From the NCBI RefSeq assembly GCF_035582795.1, contig NC_134370.1:48657501-48721500 (forward strand): DNA of 64,000 nucleotides, written 5' to 3'. Both the position numbers and the translations under genes were made by a program. The notes beneath the pieces were generated by a model. The model was not told the DNA's origin and made no database searches. It saw only the letters and a program-made list of their open reading frames with translations. Source of the stretch: Mycteria americana (lineage: Eukaryota; Chordata; Aves; Ciconiiformes; Ciconiidae). Positions 20,940-31,597 of this stretch are shown here, piece by piece; positions within the stretch are counted from its first letter, which is position 1, and every line of letters begins with the position of its first letter.

Positions 20940-23400
20940 CCCAGCACCGTGCCACCCTGCAGAGCCATGCCGGGGGCAGGACGGGGCTGCCTGGGCAGGG
21001 GTTAGTGTCACCCCGGTCCCCAAATGCTCCTAGCCCCGAGACTGGGGGTGCTAAGAAGGTGCCCAGTAGATTTACACTCCCTCCCCAGCCTGGCCAGGAG
21101 CGCTCCCCTCTCGTCCCGCTGATGATTTAAGCCCCCAATTACACGGCGAAGATTTAAGGCTGTCTTTGATTGCTTTTCTTATCTGGAGCTATGAAGCCGC
21201 ATGCCCTCCTAGCGTCCCTGCTCGAGACGCAGCGTCCCACTGTTGTGTGGGGACAGTCACCCATTCACTGGCATCCACGGGAGGCCCCACTGATGCCCCT
21301 TGCCCTCCCCAAATGCAGCCTCCGCATCCCAGCAGATCCCCCCCCCCAAGCAAACATTTGTTTCTCCATCCTCCAGAGGACAGCTTTCTATTTTAAGTCC
21401 AGCCTCTGCATCTTTCTCCTGCGGCAGAGAGCATGGGGGAGACAGACAAAGCAGGGCGGCATGCAAAGACGTGGCGGTCAGGGTTGCCCACCCAAATCCC
21501 CTAAATCCTGGGAATTTGAGGCTCTGCCACAGCAGCCCAGGTGTTTGCTCCAGCTTTTGAAACCCCGGGCCAAACAGAGACTCCCTCTTGTAGACAAATC
21601 CCCTTCTGTGGATACACTTATAATTGAGTTTCATGCTTAGAAACATGTAAGGAATAGAAAAAGAACAATCATTTCTGTCTCCATTTAATTAGAGAGTAAT
21701 AGATTTCCCCACCTAACATATCTACAGGGAATCTCGCTGTGATGAGCTACCTACCAACACTGGATTTCTCTGAGATTTGCTCCTTTTCAGGAGGGTACTA
21801 ATTAGCACCCAGTGCCAAAGGCACAAGAAGGGGTCAGGGATGGAGCTCTGCATCCTCCCACCCCCTCCACGTCTGGGGGAGGGGCAGCCTGGAAAGGGTT
21901 TCTCCTGGAAAGGGTTAAAGCATCCCGGCAGGGTGGCTCAGCCCCTCCTAAGGCATCAACCCTTCTGCAGAGCCTGTCACCAGCCCAGGGGTTGAGTGGG
22001 AAGTGCCCACGCATGATGATGACAAGCTCGCGCCCACGCAGCCCAGGCTGTCACACACTTCTGGTGTCACCTAAACTGTGGGAAGGCGTCTGGCACCCTT
22101 TGCCCAGGACAGACCCAGAATAAAGACGCTTTTATCCCCCCTATCCCCAAATTATCTCTTATCCCAGATAAAAAAAATCAAGGGAAAAGAGCATCACCAT
22201 GTCCTCCATGGTATGGTCACTGGCAGCACTACAGCCCTCACCCGCTGAAGGGGTTGTGCCTCAGGACCAGATGGAGTCTGGTCCCTGTAGAAGTGGTCAG
22301 AGCGGTGTCTTTCATCTCTTCTGTGGGTGCAAGTGGGCAGAATTGGGCTTAGCCCTCTGCAGTCACCCCTGCTCTGCATCCTCCACTGGTTCAGAGCCCC
22401 CAGACCCTTCCAGATGGGCTCTGAAGCTGTTCAAGATGTGCTTCACAGCATGGGGGGCTGATGGGCCATCCGCCTCCAGCCGGACATCAGCCTGCCCTGC
22501 TCTGAGGAGATGGGCACCAGCAATATCAACCCATGGCAGGGGGGGTAGGGGTGGTCAGGAAACAACCCCCATGCTGGCCCTGCCAGTAACAGCATCACAC
22601 CCAAGAGGGGCAGTGACAGCCCCCACAAATGCCTTGTAAAGCAGGTCCTGGCCCCCGTGGAGAAAATCCCTTGCTCACCTGGCATGCCTGCACATCCCAC
22701 AGCAGCTACGCTGCGAGCCTGCCCAATAAACTGTTTTAGATTCAAAACAATCCCCTTCTCCCTTGCATGACACTATTTTTAACCCCAATTCTGTTCAATA
22801 GCCTGGCCTCAGTGACTGTGGTGTCAGCCCAAGTGTGAAGATAGCAAGCTGTGGCTGGGATACATGGAGTTGAAGCTCTCCCGGGGAGCTCCAGCTCACC
22901 CCGGCTCCACCTTCATGATGGTCAGGGCCTTTTCCAAAGAGGGTCTGGCTTGCGCTGGGGTTGAGGTCCTTGTACCTCTGCGGACCCCTCACTGCTTCCA
23001 TGCTCCAGGCGATTCACACCACTTTGCTTCAACGCCAGCCCTGCATAAGGCGGGTTTCCTACCAGAGATGCCCCAGTCTGGCCAGGGGATGAGTATGGGA
23101 GGGCAGGGAGCAAGGACCGCTCAGCATCCTGGTCCTAGATGCCCACCTCTGCCCAAGTGGTCCTGCCAGGTGGGAGGACAGTGGCTGCAGAATGAATGAC
23201 CCATGATGTACTTTTAAAAGCTTTTATCAGCAGTTTATTGCAGGGCAGAGAGATGGTTCCGGGTGACCTGCCTGTACCTCAGTGGCTCACCCTCCTTCCT
23301 CCTGCCACCCTGATGCAGCCTCTGGGCACCCACCCACTCACCCTCCTTCCCACCCTGCCCCGGCCCCACACAGCCCTGCAGTGGGGGCATCCTGCCGCCC
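20940..23400. other. ISLR2-ISLR intergenic region, left part
   Basis: Nothing gene-like was recognised. AATAAA occurs at 22119-22124 and 22725-22730 without an upstream coding exon. AT-rich patches lie at 21610-21740 and 22730-22800. Confidence 0.5.
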
Positions 23401-24300
23401 CCGAGACCCCGAAGCCTTTCACCCCCTCTCAGAGGCAACTCACCGGCCAGCAGCCTCTCCATGTCCTCCAGAAGCCGCTCACCCTTCACCCTGTCCCCCC
23501 ACGTCCCCTACAAGGTGGGGGACATGATGGACCCCGAGATGCGGGGCTGGGGTGCCCCGGGAGGCAGAGGTCTGGATGCTGCCCCAGCTCCGGGGGCAGA
23601 AGGGGAGCCGGGCGCGGCTGGGCTCCGGCAGCAGCCCCGGCGGGGACGGGCGGGCGGAGGAAGGGCCCCCGCAGCCGTTTTCCGACAGCGGGAGTGGGTC
23701 GGTGCCATGGAAAACAAAAGGGCCCGGGGGACGGGGAGGGGAGGAGAAGCCCGACGAGGGCCGAGCGAACCGGCGGTCCCGTTTCCCCCCCTGCCAGAGG
23801 AGCGAGGCCGACCGGGCTCCGTCCCCCTGAAGCTGCCGGTGAAGGGGCAGGAGGGGTCGGGGAGGGGAGCGGGGGGCCGGAGACCGGCGGGGAGCGCCGG
23901 GGCCGGGGGGGAGCGGGCTGGCCGGGCCGGGGAGGGAGGGCTGGATGGTTATTCACGGCTCTGGTATGCGGCGTGCCGGCCCTGCTTACACCGCCCGGGG
24001 CTGCCTCGGCCCGCCCCGGCCGCGGGGCAGCGAGAGAGGCGGCGGGGAGAGGTAACTGCGCCTCCGGGGGGCAGCGCCGCCGGCCCCCCCCGGGGGGATG
24101 CTGGCGGTGGAGGGGGTGTTTGGGATGGGAGGGAGTCGAGGTGGAGGGGTGCTCCGGGAGCTCAAGCGGCGCGGGACCCCCCTGTCCCGGCGGGACCCCC
24201 CCTCCCCCCGGCGGTGCTGCCCTGGGGGTGTATCCTGCACCCAGCCCTGGGCCCCCTGCATCCCGCAGCGCGTTGGTCGGGGTGATGGGGATCTGCCCCT
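23400..24300 (+). promoter_or_regulatory. ISLR: CpG island, probable ISLR promoter and noncoding first exon
   Basis: A dense CG block stands 1.1-1.9 kb before the ISLR coding exon. A donor-like GGGGAGAG then GTAACT at 24051/24052 could end a noncoding exon that splices to the acceptor at 25369. The 429- and 274-codon open frames here are low-complexity Gly/Pro/Arg sequences from base composition. Confidence 0.5.
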
Positions 24301-25377
24301 GCAAGCCGGGACCAACGCCTCACTGGGCAGATTGGGCTGGGACAGATATGGGGCACCCCAACATTACACCAGCCAGGGACTTTAAACGAACCAGCCAGGA
24401 GAACCCCCCGCTCCCCCCTCCCCGCGCTGGGTTCTCACCCCTGTATCACCCCCAGGGCCCTGGGGGCTCCTTCCCCATCCGTTGAACCCCAGCCCCGGTG
24501 CGGTCTATCCCTGCAGGACAGGACGCTTTTTGTCCCTCTTTTACCCCCCCCACCCCCCCCAGTTGTTGTGCAGGTCTTATTCAGCTGCTACGTTGCCAAT
24601 AAAATGTCTCCCCCCCGCTCAAAATGACAGGGTTGGGGACTGGAAGGAGCAGCAAAACTTGCCTACAAGGCAGAGACAAAGGGGTCTTGCTGCCAGCTTC
24701 TCGCAGAGCGGCAGTTAACCTCTTCCCTGGTGGGATGCAGCTTCCAGACGCTGTGAACCGAGCGTGCACAGTCCCCTTTGCAAGGCAAGAAGAAGGGGAG
24801 TAAGGAGTTAGCTCAGAAATATTTCACTCTAAAGACTTCCAGCAGCCAGGGACCCCACGCTCTCTTGCTGAGAAAAAGCACTTGAGAAGCTGGTTTTTTC
24901 CATGACATGGAAAAATATGGAGATGGAGGGTTGGTCTGAGGTCTGAAAGCGTGCTGAAAATCCCAACAACTTGATGGTTTAGGGGAAGGCTGGTTGTGAA
25001 AGAGCTGTGGTTTCTCTGTTTCCCCTAACTCTGAATTCCCAGCTCCCACTTTTCATACCAAAACCTGGGAAAACAGCATCCCGGGGTGCTGGTATTTCAT
25101 CAAAGGTCAAAAAGGTCTAGTTGGGGAAGGAAAGGGTTTAGGGGGAAGTTCCCCACTCACGTAGGTAGTTGAAGGCTCCACTTTTGGCGAGGAAATACCT
25201 TCTTCAGATTAGGGAATATTTCAAACAGCTTTTTCCAGCTGAAGTGCTGGGGATAATCACATGGATGCTTCACTCTGCTGCTGCTTCCTCTTAGTACTTA
25301 GCAAGAAAAAGCAGATCCCCATCTTGGCTACACTCGTCCCGTTCATTCCCCCTCCGTCTCTGTTCCCAGGAGGAAGG

Positions 25378-26628
25378 ATGAGGCCCCTGCTCTGCTGCCT
25401 GGGGCTGGCCATGCTCCTGGGGCCCTGCTTGGCCTGTCCCAGCGCCTGCTCCTGCTCCACCAAGAAGAATGGGCGGCTGTTGGCTGAGTGTGCCTACAAG
25501 GATCTCCAGGAGGTACCCGAGGGGTTGTCCTCCAACGTGACCATCCTCACCTTATCGGCCAACAGAATCAGCTGGTTGGGGCAGGGCTCCTTTGCTGAGG
25601 TTCCCGAAGTGCAGTCACTGTGGTTGGGCTACAACCAGATCGGGGTGGTGGAACCAGGCGCTTTCGCCTTGTTGGCACACCTGAAGAACCTGGACCTGAG
25701 CCACAACAAGATTGTGGATTTCCCCTGGCAGGACCTCCGTAACCTCAGTGATCTGCAGATCCTGAAGATGAACAACAACCGCCTAGCTGGGCTGCCCCGA
25801 GATGCTTTCCACTCCTTGAAGGACCTGCGCTCCCTCTGGCTCAATGACAACGAGTTGACCACCCTGGCCGAGGGCACCTTTGACAACTTGCCCTCCCTGT
25901 CCCAGCTGCAGATCTTCAACAACCCCTTTAACTGCTCCTGCAAGGTCTTCTGGCTGAAGAAATGGACTGAGAACACCTCCGTCTCCATCACCAAGGGAGG
26001 GTCTACCCTGTGTGTGGCTCCCGGCAGGCTGAAGGGCAGGGCAGTGACAGACATCCCCGACCATCACTGCGTTGCTCCCTCCGTGCAGCTCACCTACCTC
26101 TCCAACCTGGACAACACTGTCATGTACGATGGCCTCACCCTGACCCTGCACTGCAGTGTGGCAGGCAGCCCCCCACCAGAGATCAGGTGGAAGATCCAGA
26201 CCTCCAGCCGCCATGTTGAGATCAATGGGCCCAACGTGGCACGGGATGGAAACGTCAAGCAGAGCCAGGAGCGCTTCTTGGTCTTCAAGAATGGCACCAT
26301 GGCCATCCCCAACTTCAGCAAGGAGGATGAAGGCATCTACACCTGCCTCGCTGTCAACGATGTGGGCATGCGGGATGTCTCGGTCAACGTGGCCTTGGCT
26401 GGGTCGGAGAATCCAGCTGAAGACCTGCTCCAAGATGACCCCCAAGCCAGCCACCTCGGGGGTCGGAGCTGCTACAAGGGAGATGAAATGGATCCCTCCG
26501 GTGCTGGAGAAAAGCTGGTGATCGTTTATCACATGCCAAGAGAGTCGAAGAGCAGGGCTGGAGGAGCAGTGCCCCAGGTCCACCTGGGGACCCTCCTGCT
26601 GGCTTTGGGCATCACGCTCTGCTGTTAA
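25378..26628 (+). CDS. ISLR: ISLR (meflin), LRR-Ig protein
   Basis: A single coding exon gives 416 aa (human 428). The frame is open for 39 codons further upstream, but the start at 25378 is chosen because it opens a proper signal peptide (MRPLLCCLGLAMLLGPCLA) and follows a splice acceptor (CTGTTCCCAG) by eight bases. Domains: LRR N-cap (CPSACSC), about five leucine-rich repeats with NNN/NDN motifs, LRR C-cap (NPFNCSCKVFWLKKW), and one Ig domain (LTLHCSV ... GIYTCLA). The C-terminus is hydrophobic (VHLGTLLLALGITLCC), compatible with GPI or membrane attachment; human ISLR/meflin marks mesenchymal stromal cells. It resembles ISLR2 through the LRR and Ig parts but lacks the long transmembrane and cytoplasmic region. 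Confidence 0.95.
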   Translation: MRPLLCCLGLAMLLGPCLACPSACSCSTKKNGRLLAECAYKDLQEVPEGLSSNVTILTLSANRISWLGQGSFAEVPEVQSLWLGYNQIGVVEPGAFALLAHLKNLDLSHNKIVDFPWQDLRNLSDLQILKMNNNRLAGLPRDAFHSLKDLRSLWLNDNELTTLAEGTFDNLPSLSQLQIFNNPFNCSCKVFWLKKWTENTSVSITKGGSTLCVAPGRLKGRAVTDIPDHHCVAPSVQLTYLSNLDNTVMYDGLTLTLHCSVAGSPPPEIRWKIQTSSRHVEINGPNVARDGNVKQSQERFLVFKNGTMAIPNFSKEDEGIYTCLAVNDVGMRDVSVNVALAGSENPAEDLLQDDPQASHLGGRSCYKGDEMDPSGAGEKLVIVYHMPRESKSRAGGAVPQVHLGTLLLALGITLCC

Positions 26629-26940
26629 ATGGGGGAGAAGGAAACGGTGCCTTGGGGATTCCCCCTCTTTCTGTAGCATTTATCTTTACGTAGTGCCATG
26701 CCTTCGCTGAGCTTCTGGGAACTGCGGGCATTCAGGAGTCAAAGGGGGCCAAGACTCAGGCCCAGGGCTGGTAGTTCAACCCCTCCTTAGATGGGGATCA
26801 GGGCTCGGCTCCGTTAGTTGAGAGCTTCACACAAGCTCGGGTGTTGCAGAGCAGATCCACACCCTGTTGCCGCTTTCCAGGCGTCCAAATCTGCCACCTC
26901 CTGACTTATCTCCCTCCTGAAAACAAAGCGCGGCTGCAGG

Positions 26941-26946
26941 ATTAAA
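26941..26946 (+). terminator. ISLR: Possible ISLR polyadenylation signal (ATTAAA)
   Basis: ATTAAA lies 313 bases after the ISLR stop. It is the first near-canonical hexamer; the next AATAAA is at 28001-28006, before a 14-base T run. Confidence 0.4.
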
Positions 26947-26959
26947 GTCCACCCTCAAC

Positions 26960-29900
26960 AGGGTGACCATCACCCATCCCCAGAGGCCACCATGAGCCCT
27001 CCACCACCCACAGCAGCTAGCTGTGACCAGGGAGGGGATCTCTTGCAAAGAGGATCCCATCTACCCAGAGGCACCAAAGATGACATCCCTGCCATGACCA
27101 GCATCTGGGCCCTTGGCCAGCCAGGCGCATCCTTCCTGCCACCAACCTCACGTGAAGCACCAGGAGCAGAAGGACCAGTCTGAAAATGGGGGAATAGCCT
27201 GGGCACAGGGTCCTGGTGTCCCAGGACACATAGCTCTGGGGGACAGGGATATGATGGTGCTTTGCAAGCAGGATGGGTACAGTAGGACACAGTGGATGGT
27301 GCCATAGGCTTGGATCAGGCTATTTTGTGGAGCAGGAGAAGCTTTTCCACAGGCTTCATCCCTGCAGGAGCACAAAGGGCTCCTGCTGGCTGGGTGCTGG
27401 GAGCACCCGGGGTGCCTGCACCCGCCCTGCATGTTGCAGGATCAGGCCCTGCCACCCTCAGTACCTCTCCCAGACATGATGCAGCTGATTTCCACCCCCC
27501 CACACCCCTTTCCCTTTACTGCTGAAGCCTACAGTCCAAAACGCTCAGCTGGGCTGGACCCACCGAGCTGCACCGCTCTGGCTTCGACCCTGGCAGGGAG
27601 GGATTGAGCCCAATGAGACCAAAATAAGTCCCCAGTGCTCTTATCTGACAGGAAACTGAGCGGGGGCTGTATGATGGAGCGGGAGGAAGAAAGACTGGGA
27701 AAATCCAGACAACAGAGAAAGAGGCTGAGCTGACCTATAAGCCATAAACACAATTTTCTTTAAGTGCTTTAGCATTCCCACGTGGGACATATATACCATA
27801 CCCAGCTGCCCCAGGGTGCTGGGGGACCCCTTGTCTTATGGCAGGGGGGCTGAGCATCTCCATCTCCCCTACCCCGAGGCACAGGCAGCCTGGCTCTCGT
27901 GCCTTCTGCCAGTGCTCACCTGCAGGAGATGGATGGACCCACCCCTGCAGCCACCCTTGCCTTATAACCAAAGCTGTACAGACAACAAAGTCCCAAGCGC
28001 AATAAATACCTTTTTTTTTTTTTTGGAAACAAGCTGGTGCATGCTGCCTCTGTACACCCCCAAATCCTCCCAACCCAGCATCATCTGGGGTACCACAACT
28101 CATCACCAACCCCCTGTCCCCCCAGCTCCCCAAGCCCTCCCCGTGCTGTAGCATCTCTCCCTGATAACCCTGGAGGGAAGATGCATTTATAGGGTACCCA
28201 AAACTCCCCTCATCGCTGCCTGCAGCAGGCAGTGGAAGGCAGCGATGCCAGAATCAGCTGAAAAGCAGCTGTCCCGGATCCTCAAGCCACCACACAAGCT
28301 CTCCAGCTCCATGATTCAGTGTCCACCTGGCTTGTAGGGTAAGGAAAGGGGCAGCCGAGGAGCTGCCACAGGCCGGGCTGTCTGGGTGTGGTGCCGAGGT
28401 CTCCACGGGGGTCCTGAGGCAGAAACAGCCAGCGGCTCCTCACACAAACAGCCTTTGATGCTAACAAGCAGGCACATATTTTTCCCATTACATGCAGAAG
28501 GGATGAAAAACATCATGGCCCCAACAAGAGTTTCGGTTTCATTTCATAGGATACTACTTTTAACATCAATTTTATCCCAGCCAGGGTCCTCCCCTCCCTG
28601 CCTGCCTGGGAATAGGGGTGTACAGGATCATATTCCTGCAACCTTGGCTGGAAACAGGGTTTGGGAACAGGTTATTTTTTTAATTAAAAAAAAAAAAAAA
28701 AAAGACTTAGGCTCCCAGCAGCCCTAAACCATGCCTGAAAGTCTCTGCTTGCCTTGCAGAGCTGCTGCTCCCCCCAGCTTTGCTGGTGCATGGCTGTTTT
28801 GTTGCCAGTAAGGTGAATTCCTCCACGTTCGCCAAGTTTACTCGTAGCTTTTATGGTAAGTTATTAGCGATATTAAGCATCTCTCATTCATAACAGACAG
28901 GGCACCCTGCCATGCGGCGTCTGGGTTGGATGCTGCAGGTGATACCACACTTGGCATCACCACCCTGACCCACCATGGCCACCAGCCAGTGCAAGTCTGG
29001 GATTCCACAACCCGCCATCAGCTCCTCTCTGTCCCTCGCATTTGCAAAGCCACAGCATGACCCAGACCTGAATTCCCATTCCCCACGTGGGCATTTTTTT
29101 GTTAAGGGCAGTTTTCAGCCAGATCAGCTCCTTGAACCTCCTCCCCATCAGTTCAAGGTTGGGTGGAGAGGACTGGGGATGTGCAGGGGCAGAGCTATCC
29201 CATGGCTGTACTGATGTTGGGGGTTTAGAGAGGAGGTGAGAAGCCAGTATGAGGAAGAGGAGCTCAGTTCACTCCCAGGGCACCCTGCTTATGTCAAAGA
29301 AGGGAAAGAAAACAAGCAAATCAATGAAGCCGCCTCCTGTCTTCCTCCCAGGGCTGTCATCTCTCACCTCGGCCCTGCCCACCGCCTGCCAAGACATCTC
29401 CAGGAAGCCTCGGGCAGGGCTGTGTAAACAGATGCTGAAATCCAGCTCCACCCATGGCCCAGAGCTGCAAAAGATTTCAGGGATTACCAAGGCTGCCTTC
29501 AAAGCTCCAGTGCCTCGGAGGCTGGAGATGCTTTGGGATGGGCTGCAAGGGAAAGGCGCAGCCTTTGCCTTCGGGCATTCCTTCACCCGATACACACAGG
29601 ACACCCAGCACCGCACCTCTCCTGTGCTCAGACATGCAAACCCAAGCACGCAAAGCCCAGAGCTGGGAGAGCAGCAGGAATTGCACCTTGGGCTCCTGCT
29701 GACTTAAAAAGAAAATGACCCAGATCTACCTCTGGTGCCACTGCTGTCACCCAGTTTGGTGACATCGTACTGTGTGCCAGACAGTAATCAAATACTATTA
29801 AAACCGTGTTGGTCAGGGCAGCGGATGTGACACGGCTTTGAGCATCCAAGCGCACTGGGTGGCTGTTTGGGCAGTGCCTGCAGGCAGCAGACGAAGGCAG

Positions 29901-30730
29901 GGACCTCCCTCTCTTCCCTGGGATGGAAAGGGAGCGGGTCAGGCTCCTGGGGAGGGGGCTTGCACCCAGGGAGCTTCAATGCTGTGGGCAGATGCCAGGA
30001 CACTCCAGGCAAACTCCAAAGCACAGGGCTCAGCCTCACTCACCCCCAAACCATACCGATGGTGCTGCAAGCACCTCAGCAGGAGGGCATGGGGTCCTTG
30101 AAAGCCTGCAAAGAGCAGGTCTGCTCACCTCCAAGGAGATCCCCTGGGGCAAGGGGCTCAAACCTCATTGACCCCATCAAGCAGAGGGATGGCATAGCAG
30201 CCCTGCTCCATGCAGGGTGGACTGCAAAGTCTCAAAGGCACCTGCTCTAGCAAGGCTGAGGTGTTTGTGATGGTGTTGAGATTGAAGAGTAAGGAGCCAC
30301 CAGTACAACTTACTAAGAGCCCTGCTGCAGCAGCAGGCTGATGCCGCACATCCTTCCAGCCACCAAAGGCAGGATTTTCAAGGGACACATGGTGGGAAGA
30401 GGTGATCCAGCAACACCTTGGACACCTACCTTTGGTGCTTTAGCCACAAAATGTCCTGTTTCAGTTCCCATCCTTCATGGGAGCTGTGTTTTGGGGCCAA
30501 ACATTTTGATGGAAAAGCAAACTGATCAGCTTTGCATTAAAATTTCCCTAGGGTGGGGAGGGGGATCAAAGATTTGGTCCCATTACCCCCAGGTTGAGCA
30601 GATCTACCACAAGGTCAGTCCCAACCACCACCCCGAGACATGGCTACAACAGTCCTCATGTCCCTCCTGCCAGGTCTGGCTTAATCGGGAACGGCCAAGA
30701 GACCAAGCACACCCTGAGCATAGGAATGAG
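26960..30730. other. ISLR-STRA6 intergenic region (tail to tail)
   Basis: No gene was recognised. Homopolymers: 14 T (28011-28024) and 18 A (28686-28703). Modest AT-rich patches occur near 27730-27790 and 28800-28900. Confidence 0.5.
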
Positions 30731-30738
30731 GTATGTGA

Positions 30739-30744
30739 TTTATT
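30739..30744 (-). terminator. STRA6: Probable STRA6 polyadenylation signal
   Basis: TTTATT on the plus strand reads AATAAA on the minus strand (GGTTAATAAATCACATACC). It would give STRA6 a 3' UTR of about 860 bases. Confidence 0.5.
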
Positions 30745-31597
30745 AACCTTCCCCAACTCAGCACATCCAAGCAAGGTGTAAAACTGCTTTCTATGGATTC
30801 AAGCTCAGCTCACTCAGAGGGTCACTGGCCCTGGGGAACTGCTGGCTTTAAACAAAACGGGGTGGCAGCAAGAGGTACTGAGGGGATGAGAGTTATGGGG
30901 AGCAGAAAACAAATAGCTCTGCAACCTCATGGCCCAGAGCAGAGCAGACAGATTTCAGCCTTCACAATATTGGGAGGAGAAAAAGAAAAAGAAAAAAAAA
31001 AAAAAAAAGTCCTGTGGTTAGGTACAGCACCTGAGAAGAGCCAGGATCAGACCTGAAAGGGAGAAGCTGGGGATGGGGTTGGCAGCTGGGACCTTCTCCA
31101 CAGGGAGACCATGCCGAGATGCAGGTAGCTCCTCATGCACAGTCTGGCTGAGGATCCCTCCACACACACAAACACACACCTTCTCCCTCTTTCCTTTCTG
31201 CCCTGGTGCTGGGGACTTGTGCCTGCCTTGCCATGTGTTGGGAAGGCAACTGTTGAGAACTGGTGAGCTCATTGCAGGAGTAACTCTTAAGAAGATGTTT
31301 CTGACATGCCTGAAAGGTTTAGCTTGGCTCATCAACCCCTCTCCACCTGGGTCACCTCCAAGCCTGACCTATTGGCCTTGGCTGTGCCTTCACCTATGGA
31401 CCTTGGTAGTGGCTCAGCATGGACCTAGAGCTAGAAACTAGGCCCCATCACCACTGGAGAGAGACTGGAGGCTGGAGAGGGGCAAGAGGTGCCCAAAACT
31501 CCTGCCAGTGCAGGAGGAGGGTCAACAGGAGACAGGGATGGGACAGGACAGGAGCGTGCATGGGAGGCAGAGAGAGGTTGGGGGGCTTCTCTGGAGG

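Noticed and set aside
23196-24485. 429- and 274-codon plus-strand open frames
   Set aside because: They coincide with a CpG island and show only biased composition; overlapping frames on both strands are equally long.
25261-25377. In-frame upstream start for ISLR (39 extra residues)
   Set aside because: It crosses a strong splice acceptor at 25369 and would bury the signal peptide that begins at 25378.
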